A stretch of DNA of 64,000 nucleotides, from positions 1 through 64,000 of the forward strand of contig NZ_QRCC01000005.1 of the NCBI RefSeq assembly GCF_009833125.1. Direction: 5' to 3'. This document shows, in pieces, positions 19,163-27,674 of the stretch. The first letter of the stretch is position 1, and each line of letters begins with the position of its first letter. Origin of the DNA: Nitrosomonas sp. HPC101. GTDB taxonomy: Bacteria > Pseudomonadota > Gammaproteobacteria > Burkholderiales > Nitrosomonadaceae. The notes under the pieces were generated by a model. It ran no database searches. It was not told where the DNA came from and saw nothing but the letters and a program-made list of their open reading frames with translations. The position numbers and the translations under genes are program-made.

Positions 19163-19813
19163 ATGATGTACAAGAAAGATGCCCCTTTTAGCATGGTGTT
19201 TCCCGCTTTGATTGCCATCGTTTTAGTGGTCCCGTTTGTAATGAATTTTCTGGCACATGCTTGGCTTGGGGAGAAACGTTTTCCTCCTCTGGTAATGATG
19301 AAGCTGCCTGCAGACAGTTCAATAATTACCTTGCCGCAAGAAATAAAGCAATTCAAACCGTTTGAAGTCACGTTGCGTTTGGACACGAAGGCGCTGGCAC
19401 TGCGTATCAGTGATGTTGTCAGGAAATCGCTTCCTGGAACTGAATTACAGAATATTCATGGTGAGGTTTTTCCCGAAATGCGCGCCGGAATAATGGGCGA
19501 TACATTTTCTATTGATCCACCGGAGCCGCAGATTCAGCTTTTTTCCGGCGAGAAAGAGACGCACTGGTCTTGGATTGTTACGCCAGAGAAAGAGGGACAT
19601 TATGCGCTGTCGCTTAAACTGTATCTGCAGACAACCGAAACAACCCGCGAGCACCCACAGATTGTCGATCTGGCTGAAATCCAGCTGTTTGTGAAAAAAA
19701 ATTCAGAGGCATGGATGCGTACCTACGGTATTTGGTATGCGGTTCCCATGGCGCTGATAGCAGGGTGGTGGTGGAAAAAATATCGGATAAAAAAACGGAA
19801 CAGAGACTTCTGA
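19163..19813 (+). CDS. Bitopic membrane protein of unknown function
   Basis: A 216-residue protein with an N-terminal membrane helix (about 9-30), a central extracytoplasmic domain rich in predicted beta strands with a MxxSW-type segment (HWSWIVTPEKEGHY) and a C-terminal helix (about 190-205) ending in a very basic tail. Tandem ATGs at 19163/19166 follow a GAGGATATG Shine-Dalgarno. The frame open from 19100 extends over the divergent phosphodiesterase promoter. It lies upstream of the metal-efflux operon in the same direction but is separated by 175 bp. No family is recognised. Confidence 0.65.
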   Translation: MMYKKDAPFSMVFPALIAIVLVVPFVMNFLAHAWLGEKRFPPLVMMKLPADSSIITLPQEIKQFKPFEVTLRLDTKALALRISDVVRKSLPGTELQNIHGEVFPEMRAGIMGDTFSIDPPEPQIQLFSGEKETHWSWIVTPEKEGHYALSLKLYLQTTETTREHPQIVDLAEIQLFVKKNSEAWMRTYGIWYAVPMALIAGWWWKKYRIKKRNRDF

Positions 19814-19988
19814 TTAAATCTTGTATGGATACACGGCTGATCCGGATCTATCCATGGAGCAGGCGAGGAAGTGGACACCATGCAACGCTGCAGGCGGTGC
19901 TTCAAAATAATTTTTCAATAGTCTGCTAATTAAACTGGGCTGTGCCATTGTATGGCGGAAACGTTTGTACAAATACTGTTGGTGAAAT

Positions 19989-21266
19989 GTGAATCATAAT
20001 CATAATTTTTGCATGTGTAATATTTTCCGTTCATGGATCCTGTGTGGTCTGATTTTGTTTATGCTGAATTGCCCGGCGCAGGCGGCGAAAGGGAGCTATA
20101 CCGTTGCAGATATTCTGCGTGTAGGGTTACAGGCCAACGGTCTGCTGCAGGCAGCGCGTTCACAGGTTGATATCGCAGAGGCAGGGATTACCAGCGCTTC
20201 TGCTTTTCCCAATCCGGAAGTAACCTTTATGGCCGGACCTGATAGACCGCGATTACCGGAGATCGATACCGGGCCATCTTCCATGCAGCGACAAGTGACA
20301 GTCAGCCAGCCACTGGAAAATCCATGGGTGAGAAGTGCCCGGATTGGCGCAGCAGAGGCGGGTGTGGAAGCCAGTCGCGCAAGCCTGGAGCAGGTACGAG
20401 CGGATCTGGCGGCGCAACTGCGGGTGCATGTCTACGAATTTCTGTTGCGGCGCGGTCTGGCTGAGATGGAATCAGATATTTACGATCTGATGGGGGAAAT
20501 ACAGCGTCGTATCAAACGGAGTGTCGAATTGGGTGAGGTGGCCCGTTTCGAGTTGATCCGTGCCGACACTGAAGTTATGACGGCCGCTAGTAGAAAAGAA
20601 GCGGCATTACTGAATATCGAACGGGCACGTATTGCCTTGATGCAATTGACAGCAGGTGTTCTGCCTGCTGAGTTCGATGTGGTTGCTTCGCTGAGTGATC
20701 CTGTTGAATTGCCTTCGCTGGAGGTGTTGCGTGCTGAGTTGCCGACCGAGAATCCTGAAATCTTGCGCCTGGAGGCGGAACAGGATCGTGCTCGTTTGCG
20801 CATCGACCAGGAACGCGCCTCTGTATTGCCTTCCATAAACATTTTGTACAGCAATTATCAGGACAAGCAATTTACCTCGAATACCGCCGGGTTGAATGTC
20901 CGGATTCCGTTGTTTTATCGCCGGAGGGGAGAGATTGATGCAGCTGTTTTCGATGCAGCAAGATTGCGTGAAACACTTGATTATCGCCGTTATGAAATCG
21001 TTCGGCTGCTGGAGTCCGCCTGGCAGGCAATGGAAATCGCCCGACGCAGAGTGGAAATGTTTGAAGGCGGTATTGTCAAGGAGGCGGAAGCTGCACTGCA
21101 CGTGGCGGAAGCTGCTTTTCGATTGGGAGAAAGAGGTTTTATCGAGGTGCTGGATACTCAGCGGGTATTACGTAATGCGCGTTCCGAGTTGTTGCAGGCC
21201 CAGTTTGAATTACAGTCAGCAGCGGCAGAGATAGACCGGTTGCGGGCGCATTACCCACAGGAGTAA
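19989..21266 (+). CDS. czcC: CzcC-like outer-membrane efflux protein
   Basis: TolC-superfamily outer-membrane channel of a tripartite RND system, 425 residues with a signal sequence (cleavage near ...NCPAQAAKG). Two outer-membrane efflux repeats form the barrel and the periplasmic coiled-coil tunnel. The GTG at 19989 is preceded by a GGTGAAAT-like weak Shine-Dalgarno, and the ATG at 20013 has none. It is followed after 9 bp by the membrane-fusion protein and then the pump, so this is a complete czcCBA-type operon. Confidence 0.87.
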   Translation: MNHNHNFCMCNIFRSWILCGLILFMLNCPAQAAKGSYTVADILRVGLQANGLLQAARSQVDIAEAGITSASAFPNPEVTFMAGPDRPRLPEIDTGPSSMQRQVTVSQPLENPWVRSARIGAAEAGVEASRASLEQVRADLAAQLRVHVYEFLLRRGLAEMESDIYDLMGEIQRRIKRSVELGEVARFELIRADTEVMTAASRKEAALLNIERARIALMQLTAGVLPAEFDVVASLSDPVELPSLEVLRAELPTENPEILRLEAEQDRARLRIDQERASVLPSINILYSNYQDKQFTSNTAGLNVRIPLFYRRRGEIDAAVFDAARLRETLDYRRYEIVRLLESAWQAMEIARRRVEMFEGGIVKEAEAALHVAEAAFRLGERGFIEVLDTQRVLRNARSELLQAQFELQSAAAEIDRLRAHYPQE

Positions 21267-21275
21267 CCTTTTCAG

Positions 21276-22442
21276 ATGAGTTTGAAGATACAAATCATTG
21301 CTATTTTTCTTGCGTTCGTAATGTCATCTATTTCAGGTTGCAAGAGCGAAGAAGAGCAAGAGCCGCCGGAAAAACAAAATGTTGAAGTGGAGCAGGCGGA
21401 TCATCTTACAATTTTTCTTGGACCGGATCTGCGTGAGCGAGTAAAAATCGGCAAACCGTTTTTTACCCGTGTTTCTGAAAAACTGCATGTTCCCGGCCAG
21501 GTCAAGGTAAATGAAACAAAACTTGTTCAGGTGGGAGCCAGTTTTACCGGAAGGATCGTCGAGATCTATGCACATTTGGGAGACAGTATCGCGGCAGGTG
21601 ACAAATTGGCCCGAATTACAAGCCCGAAATTGGTGCAGGCACAGCTGGCTTATTTGCGTGCTAATTCATTGGCGGTACTGGCCGAGCGTGCTGCTATACG
21701 CGCCAGGCAGTTGTTTGCTGAGGATGTCATCAGTGCCGCTGAGCTGCAGCGCCGGGAATCGGAATCTCAGGTTTCAAACGCCGAATTGAGTGCAGCCAGG
21801 GATCAATTGCTTTTATTGGGAGTAAATAGCCGGGCAGTGCAGGATCTGACGAAGCGTGGGCAGATTCTTCCTTCTGTGGAGATTATCGCGCCAACCAGTG
21901 GCACCGTTATTGAGCGCAATGTGGCGCTTGGTCAAGTGGTACAGCCGTCAGACCAGCTGTTTACGCTGGCAGATTTGTCTGTACTGTGGGTAGTGGGGGA
22001 TGTGCCGGAGCATGCGGCTTACTTTGTTGAACAGGGGCAGCATGTGGAAATTCGTGTTCCTGCACTGGACGGCAAGAGCGTTGATGGAACCATTATTTTT
22101 GTAGCTGATATCGTGAATCCGCTGACCCGGACAGTAATGGTGCGTACCGAAGTGGAGAATCCTGAACGCAAGCTGAAACCGGATATGCTGGCCACGGTGC
22201 ATATTGATGGGCATGCTCATGAGCGCCTGGTGATTCCGGAAGGTGCAGTGGTACGTGAGCACAATGAGGATCATGTGTTTATTCTCCAGGAAAATGGTGG
22301 TTTTACTCTGGCTCTGGTTGAGCTGGATGGGACGATCAATCAGATGCGGCCTGTCATTTCGGGCGTGACGGCGGATCAGTCGATTATTGTAAAAGGTGCT
22401 TTTCATGTGAACAATGAACGCAAGCGTGCGCATCTGGAATAG
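21276..22442 (+). CDS. czcB: CzcB-like membrane-fusion (periplasmic adaptor) lipoprotein
   Basis: HlyD/CzcB-family adaptor of the RND efflux pump, 388 residues. The N-terminus ends in a lipobox-like SISGC, so it is probably a lipoprotein. A barrel-sandwich hybrid with the GRIVEIYAHLGDSIAAGDKLARI segment comes first, then a helical hairpin (about 125-180) and beta-barrel and membrane-proximal domains. It lies between the channel and pump genes, 3 bp before czcA. The substrate is likely a divalent metal or other cation, by family. Confidence 0.87.
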   Translation: MSLKIQIIAIFLAFVMSSISGCKSEEEQEPPEKQNVEVEQADHLTIFLGPDLRERVKIGKPFFTRVSEKLHVPGQVKVNETKLVQVGASFTGRIVEIYAHLGDSIAAGDKLARITSPKLVQAQLAYLRANSLAVLAERAAIRARQLFAEDVISAAELQRRESESQVSNAELSAARDQLLLLGVNSRAVQDLTKRGQILPSVEIIAPTSGTVIERNVALGQVVQPSDQLFTLADLSVLWVVGDVPEHAAYFVEQGQHVEIRVPALDGKSVDGTIIFVADIVNPLTRTVMVRTEVENPERKLKPDMLATVHIDGHAHERLVIPEGAVVREHNEDHVFILQENGGFTLALVELDGTINQMRPVISGVTADQSIIVKGAFHVNNERKRAHLE

Positions 22443-22445
22443 CCG

Positions 22446-25400
22446 ATGATTACTTCTATGGTACGTGCCATGCTGGAGCAGCGTCTGGTCGTTGTCGCCA
22501 TCGCTGTGATTCTGATGGGGTTCGGCTTGCGTGCGGCGCAGCATTTATCGGTCGATGCCTTTCCTGATGTTACCAATGTCCAAGTACAGATTGCTACTGA
22601 GGCGATTGGTCGTAGTCCGGAGGAAATAGAACGGCTGGTAACCATTCCGCTGGAAATTGCCATGACAGGTATCCCGGGTCTGGAGCAAATGCGTTCTCTC
22701 AACAAGAGTGGCTTATCTATCATTACGCTGGTATTTACGGATGCAACGGATGTCTACTTTGCCCGGCAAATGGTGATGGAGCGGTTGCTGGTGGCAGGCA
22801 GCAAGATGCCGCCCGGAATCATCCCGCGTCTGGGCCCTCTTTCCACAGGTCTGGGTGAAGTGTATCAATATACGATTGATCACCCCGATGACGGTGAACG
22901 GGCTCTGACTGTTGAAGAGCTGACTGAACGTCGGATTGTGCAGGACTGGATTGTCCGGCCCATGTTGCGTTCGATTCCCGGCGTGGCGGAGATCAATTCA
23001 CAGGGAGGGTATGTCAGACAGTACCATGTGCTGACTGATCCCATTAAGCTGCGCCACTACGATTTGACGTTGAAACAGGTGGAGCTGGCTATTGCAGGAA
23101 ATAATGCCAATGCCAGTGGCGGCATTCTCCCGACCGGCAGCGAACAGTATCTTGTCAAGGGGGTGGGGCTGATCCGCACATTGCAGGATATTGGTAATAT
23201 TGTGCTGGCTGAAGAGAACGGAGTGCCGGTATTCGTGCGGGATGTCGCTGAAGTCAATCTGGGTACCGAAGTCAGAGCCGGTGCTGTCATCAAAGGAGGT
23301 TATACAGAATCAGCTTCCGGCATAGTAATGATGATCGGAGGGGGAAATGCCAAGGAAGTTGTAGAGCGGGTCAAGGCAAAAGTGGCTGAGATCAATGAAC
23401 AGAATCTGTTACCGAACGGATTGCAGATCGTTCCGTACTATGATCGTACCGATCTGGTCGATGCGGCTTTGTGGACTGTCAGTAAAGTGCTGATGGAAGG
23501 GATTTTTCTGGTAATTGTCATCTTATTTATTTTTCTTGGGGATGTCCGCTCCAGCCTGATTGTGGTCGCCACCCTGGTGATTACGCCATTAGTGACATTC
23601 ATGGTGATGAATCATCAGGGGATTTCAGCCAATCTGATGTCATTGGGTGGGCTTGCGATTGCCATCGGACTGATGGTCGATTCGACGGTGGTCGTGGTGG
23701 AAAATGTCTTTCATCGCCTGGGACATTGTGTTGATACCCGGGAATCACGAGCGCGTGCCATTGTCGACGCAGTAACAGAAGTAGGGACACCGGTCATTTT
23801 CGGGATTTGTATCATCATTCTCGTGTTTTTACCGTTGATGGTGCTGCAGGGCATGGAAGGCAAAATGTTCAGTCCGCTGGCTTTTACGATTGCCATTGCA
23901 CTGGCAGTTTCTCTGATCATTTCACTGACTTTGTCTCCAGTACTGTGTGCCTATATCCTGAAGGGCGGGGGAGATCATGATACTAAATTGATCGCGAAAT
24001 TGAAGAACGCTTACAAATACCTCCTCAATATCGCACTTCTGAGAAGAAAGCTGACAATCGTGACTGCGCTGGGTTTGTTGTTACTGTCTTTTGTACTGTT
24101 TCCATTCCTGGGAAAATCATTCATTCCAACCCTGAAAGAAGGCGCGCTGACGCCTCAGATTCTTCGAGTACCATCTATTTCTCTGGCTGAATCCATTGCG
24201 ATGGAAATGGAGGCGATGAAGGCCATATCACAAGTGCCTGGCGTGAAAAGTGTTGTATCCAAGGTGGGTCGTGGCGAATCACCTGCTGATCCTCCCAGTC
24301 AGAATGAGTCGGGCCCGATTGTAACAATAGATCCGGAATCCGGTCGTACCCAGGATGAAATTGAGAATGATATTCGTAACCTGCTGAAAGTTTTACCAGG
24401 CGTCAGTATCGTTTTATCCCAGCCGATTGCAGAAAGGGTGGATGAAATGATGACAGGTGTGCGGTCGGAAATTGCAGTCAAGATTTTTGGTAATGATCTG
24501 GAAAAATTACGAGAGTTCTCAGAACAGATTGCCCGTATCCTGCGCGATGTTCCTGGTGCACGTGATATCCGGATAGAGCGTCTTTCCGGTCAGCAATCAC
24601 TGACTATTGATATCAATCGTAAAGCTATCGCGCGTAATGGCATCAATGTTGCCGATGTGCACGAGTTGATCGAAACTGCTGTGGGTGGTCGTGAAGTCAG
24701 TATTTTGTATGAGGGTGAGCGGCGCTTTGCAATTGTAGTCCGATTCCCATTGCATTTTCGTGACAGTATCGAGACCATTCGTAATTTGCTGCTGCGTGCG
24801 CCTGACGGAGTAACGGTGCCTTTATATACGGTGGCCGATATCAGCGTTGTCGACGGCCCTGCACAGATCTCACGCGAGAGTGCCAAGCGGCGTGTGGTGG
24901 TTGGAGCAAATGTCGAAGGACGCGATCTGGGTGGTTTTGTAGCAGAGCTGCAGGAACGTATTGCCCAAGAGGTCAAATTGCCCAGTGGTTATTTTTTCGA
25001 ATGGGGTGGACAGTTTGAAAATATGGAGCGTGCTATGGATACGCTTTCTATCATTATTCCGATAACGATTGTCGCCATTTTCTTTTTACTGTTTTTATTG
25101 TTCAGCTCCGTCAAACTGGCTGCTTTGATCATTCTGGTGTTACCGTTTGCATCGATCGGCGGGATATTTGGGCTGTTTGTCACGGGTGAATATCTGTCAG
25201 TACCCGCGTCGGTAGGATTTATCGCACTGTGGGGGATTGCAGTATTGAATGGTGTGGTGCTGATTTCCTATATCCGAAAATTGCGTGATGAAGGGGTCAG
25301 TGTAAGAGAAGCCGTTATCAAGGGGTGTGAGCAGCGCTTTCGTCCGGTCTTGATGACAGCTACAGTGGCGATGCTGGGACTTGTTCCCTTTCTGTTTGCT

Positions 25401-25544
25401 ACCGGGCCAGGTTCTGAGGTACAGCGTCCGTTGGCCATCGTGGTCATTGGTGGTCTGATCACTTCCACGTTACTGACACTAGTAGTACTGCCCGTCCTGT
25501 ATCGCTGGTTTGATGATCCACCTCCCGCTGTTGGAGAGTCATGA
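22446..25544 (+). CDS. czcA: CzcA-like heavy-metal-efflux RND transporter
   Basis: Inner-membrane proton-driven RND pump, 1032 residues, two six-helix halves with large periplasmic loops. The N-terminal AFPDVTNVQVQI and the TM4 region match the HME-RND subfamily. In TM4 the usual V-D-G-A is V-D-S-T here (GLMVDSTVVVVEN), so it may differ in ion specificity from CzcA/CusA proper. It forms a czcCBA operon with the two preceding genes. Its stop lies 7 bp from the stop of the convergent ABC gene. Confidence 0.88.
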   Translation: MITSMVRAMLEQRLVVVAIAVILMGFGLRAAQHLSVDAFPDVTNVQVQIATEAIGRSPEEIERLVTIPLEIAMTGIPGLEQMRSLNKSGLSIITLVFTDATDVYFARQMVMERLLVAGSKMPPGIIPRLGPLSTGLGEVYQYTIDHPDDGERALTVEELTERRIVQDWIVRPMLRSIPGVAEINSQGGYVRQYHVLTDPIKLRHYDLTLKQVELAIAGNNANASGGILPTGSEQYLVKGVGLIRTLQDIGNIVLAEENGVPVFVRDVAEVNLGTEVRAGAVIKGGYTESASGIVMMIGGGNAKEVVERVKAKVAEINEQNLLPNGLQIVPYYDRTDLVDAALWTVSKVLMEGIFLVIVILFIFLGDVRSSLIVVATLVITPLVTFMVMNHQGISANLMSLGGLAIAIGLMVDSTVVVVENVFHRLGHCVDTRESRARAIVDAVTEVGTPVIFGICIIILVFLPLMVLQGMEGKMFSPLAFTIAIALAVSLIISLTLSPVLCAYILKGGGDHDTKLIAKLKNAYKYLLNIALLRRKLTIVTALGLLLLSFVLFPFLGKSFIPTLKEGALTPQILRVPSISLAESIAMEMEAMKAISQVPGVKSVVSKVGRGESPADPPSQNESGPIVTIDPESGRTQDEIENDIRNLLKVLPGVSIVLSQPIAERVDEMMTGVRSEIAVKIFGNDLEKLREFSEQIARILRDVPGARDIRIERLSGQQSLTIDINRKAIARNGINVADVHELIETAVGGREVSILYEGERRFAIVVRFPLHFRDSIETIRNLLLRAPDGVTVPLYTVADISVVDGPAQISRESAKRRVVVGANVEGRDLGGFVAELQERIAQEVKLPSGYFFEWGGQFENMERAMDTLSIIIPITIVAIFFLLFLLFSSVKLAALIILVLPFASIGGIFGLFVTGEYLSVPASVGFIALWGIAVLNGVVLISYIRKLRDEGVSVREAVIKGCEQRFRPVLMTATVAMLGLVPFLFATGPGSEVQRPLAIVVIGGLITSTLLTLVVLPVLYRWFDDPPPAVGES

Positions 25545-25551
25545 GTTTTTA

Positions 25552-27411
25552 TCAGATTTCTGTATGATCGAGGTGACCGAGAAAACCACCAGACTGATGA
25601 TTCCATAACCGGGCATAGAGTCCGTTATGTGACAGCAGTTCTGCATGGCGACCCTGTTCGACGATGCGTCCCTCATCCAGTACGATTAACCGGTCCATTG
25701 CGGCAATCGTGGAAAGACGGTGCGCGATGGCGATAACAGTTTTATTTTGCATCAGCTCATACAGGCTTTGCTGGATACTGGCTTCGATATCTGAATCCAG
25801 GGCGGAAGTCGCTTCATCCAGAATCAGGATGGGTGCATTCTTGAGCAGTACCCGGGCAATGGCAATGCGCTGACGTTGTCCACCTGACAAATTGACACCA
25901 CGTTCCCCTACCGTGGCGTCATACCCTCTGCGACCGTGACTGTCTGCCAGCTCCATGATGAATTCGTGGGCGTGTGCCCGTTGCGCTGCCTGGATGACTT
26001 CTGCTTCGGTGGCATCCGGCCGGCCGAACAGGATATTTTCCCGAATAGAGCGGTGCAGCAGTGAAGTGTCCTGTGTGACGATGCCGATATTTGCACGCAG
26101 GCTTTCCTGTGTTACGGTGCGGATATCTTGTTTGTCGATCTGGATGCTGCCCTGCTGAATATCGTAGAAACGCAGTAGCAGATTGATCAGAGTTGATTTG
26201 CCGGCACCGGAAGGGCCAACGATGCCAACTTTTTCGCCGGCCTGAATATGCAGATCCAGTCCATCAAAAATCCGGCGATCTTCATGTTTAGTGGTGTTGT
26301 GGTAAGAAAACTCAACCTGGTTGTAGCTGATTTCGCCTTGTATAACCGATAACGACCGGGCGTCAGTTGCGTCAGTTACAGTGTGTGATTTCGCCAGCAT
26401 ATTCATACCATCCTGCACAATACCAATATTTTCGAATAGTTCACTGGTTTCCAGCATGATCCAATGTGACATGCCAGTCAGGCGGATAGCTAGGCTCAGT
26501 GCGATGGCAATGGCGCCAGTGCTGATATCGCCGTCGTACCACAGGAAAAGGCCGAGCGCTCCGATCGCAAATACAGACAGCATATTATTGATCCAGACGC
26601 AGGTATTCAGCCAGGTGACCAGCCGCATTTGTGGATGAACCGTATCGAGGAATCCCTGCATGGCATCCCGTGCATAACCGGATTCACGCCGGGTATGGGA
26701 AAACAGCTTGAGGGTGAGAATGTTGGCGTAGCTGTCGACGATGCGTCCGGTCATATCAGAGCGGGCGTTGGCCTGAACTTTGGAGATATTCCTGAGCTTG
26801 GGGATGAAGTAACGCAGGATACACAGGTAGATTGCCAGCCAGATGATCAACGGAATGCACAGGCGCAGATCGGCACTGGCGATCAGCAGCAGGGCAGTGA
26901 TCAGATAAACTGTGACGAACAACAGGACATCCAGCGTTTTGATAATAGTTTCGCGCACGGCCAGTGCGGTCTGCATGACTTTGGTCGCAATGCGTCCACT
27001 GAATTCATTCTGAAAGAAAGCAAAACTCTGGTCGAGCAGATAGCGGTGGGACAGCCAGCGGACAACCATCGGGAAATTGCCCATCAGCGACTGATACAGA
27101 ATGGCGGAGTGGAAAAAAACGATAATTGGCATCAAAATCAGAATAAAGATCGACAGGCCCAGCAGTGTCAGTCTTTCTTCCTGAAGAAAGGTTTGCGGAT
27201 CCTTTTCTGCCAGCCAGTCTACGATGGTTCCCAAAACACCGAACAACATGGCTTCACCAACCGCCACAAAAAAGGTGGCGATCGCCAGCAGAATGAAATA
27301 AAGCTCCGCACCTTGCATGTAATGGCGACAGAACCGGTAGAGCGTGGCAGGGGGTTCGGTCAGTTTGCCGGATGGGAAGGGATTAATCAGACGTTCGAAA
27401 TAACGGAGCAT
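25552..27411 (-). CDS. ABC exporter, fused permease and ATPase (MsbA-like)
   Basis: Half-transporter of 619 residues. An N-terminal six-helix transmembrane domain (about 40-340) is followed by a nucleotide-binding domain with Walker A GPSGAGKST, signature LSGGQRQR and Walker B ILILDEATSALD. It would work as a homodimer. Lipid or polysaccharide-precursor export is possible given its proximity to prsK and the sugar transferase, but the substrate cannot be read from the sequence. It lies 263 bp downstream of prsK on the same strand, so it may have its own promoter. Confidence 0.85.
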   Translation of the reverse strand: MLRYFERLINPFPSGKLTEPPATLYRFCRHYMQGAELYFILLAIATFFVAVGEAMLFGVLGTIVDWLAEKDPQTFLQEERLTLLGLSIFILILMPIIVFFHSAILYQSLMGNFPMVVRWLSHRYLLDQSFAFFQNEFSGRIATKVMQTALAVRETIIKTLDVLLFVTVYLITALLLIASADLRLCIPLIIWLAIYLCILRYFIPKLRNISKVQANARSDMTGRIVDSYANILTLKLFSHTRRESGYARDAMQGFLDTVHPQMRLVTWLNTCVWINNMLSVFAIGALGLFLWYDGDISTGAIAIALSLAIRLTGMSHWIMLETSELFENIGIVQDGMNMLAKSHTVTDATDARSLSVIQGEISYNQVEFSYHNTTKHEDRRIFDGLDLHIQAGEKVGIVGPSGAGKSTLINLLLRFYDIQQGSIQIDKQDIRTVTQESLRANIGIVTQDTSLLHRSIRENILFGRPDATEAEVIQAAQRAHAHEFIMELADSHGRRGYDATVGERGVNLSGGQRQRIAIARVLLKNAPILILDEATSALDSDIEASIQQSLYELMQNKTVIAIAHRLSTIAAMDRLIVLDEGRIVEQGRHAELLSHNGLYARLWNHQSGGFLGHLDHTEI

Positions 27412-27674
27412 AAGTGTGTTTCAGCAAGGGCGAGTGATGGAAAAATACCGGATGATCGCGGTGTCCGTGCAAATGTCGATATCCATCAGAGTCGATAAGG
27501 ATACCGGATTTTGTCAGATGACTGACTCTGGAAATCCGGTAGATAGCCGGATAGATGTTTCCACTATGGCTGTACCGGCTGATCTGGCAGATCAGCCGAT
27601 GATCGATATGAATGAGATGTTTCCTGGCATATCCAATGAGCTGGTGAGGATTACCAGGGAGCTTTTGATCTTGA
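27412..27674. other. prsK-ABC exporter intergenic region
   Basis: A 263-bp gap between two leftward genes, with no credible coding sequence. Its main feature is the hairpin at 27576-27598. The response-regulator gene prsR, which often accompanies prsK, is not here. Confidence 0.4.
27576..27598. repeat. 10-bp stem hairpin downstream of prsK
   Basis: CGGCTGATCT-GGC-AGATCAGCCG is a perfect 10-bp stem with a 3-base loop, 77 bp past the prsK stop on the minus strand. No T run follows on either strand, so it may end transcription by a factor-dependent route or be an RNA 3'-end stabiliser. It is the strongest simple hairpin in the region. Confidence 0.45.
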
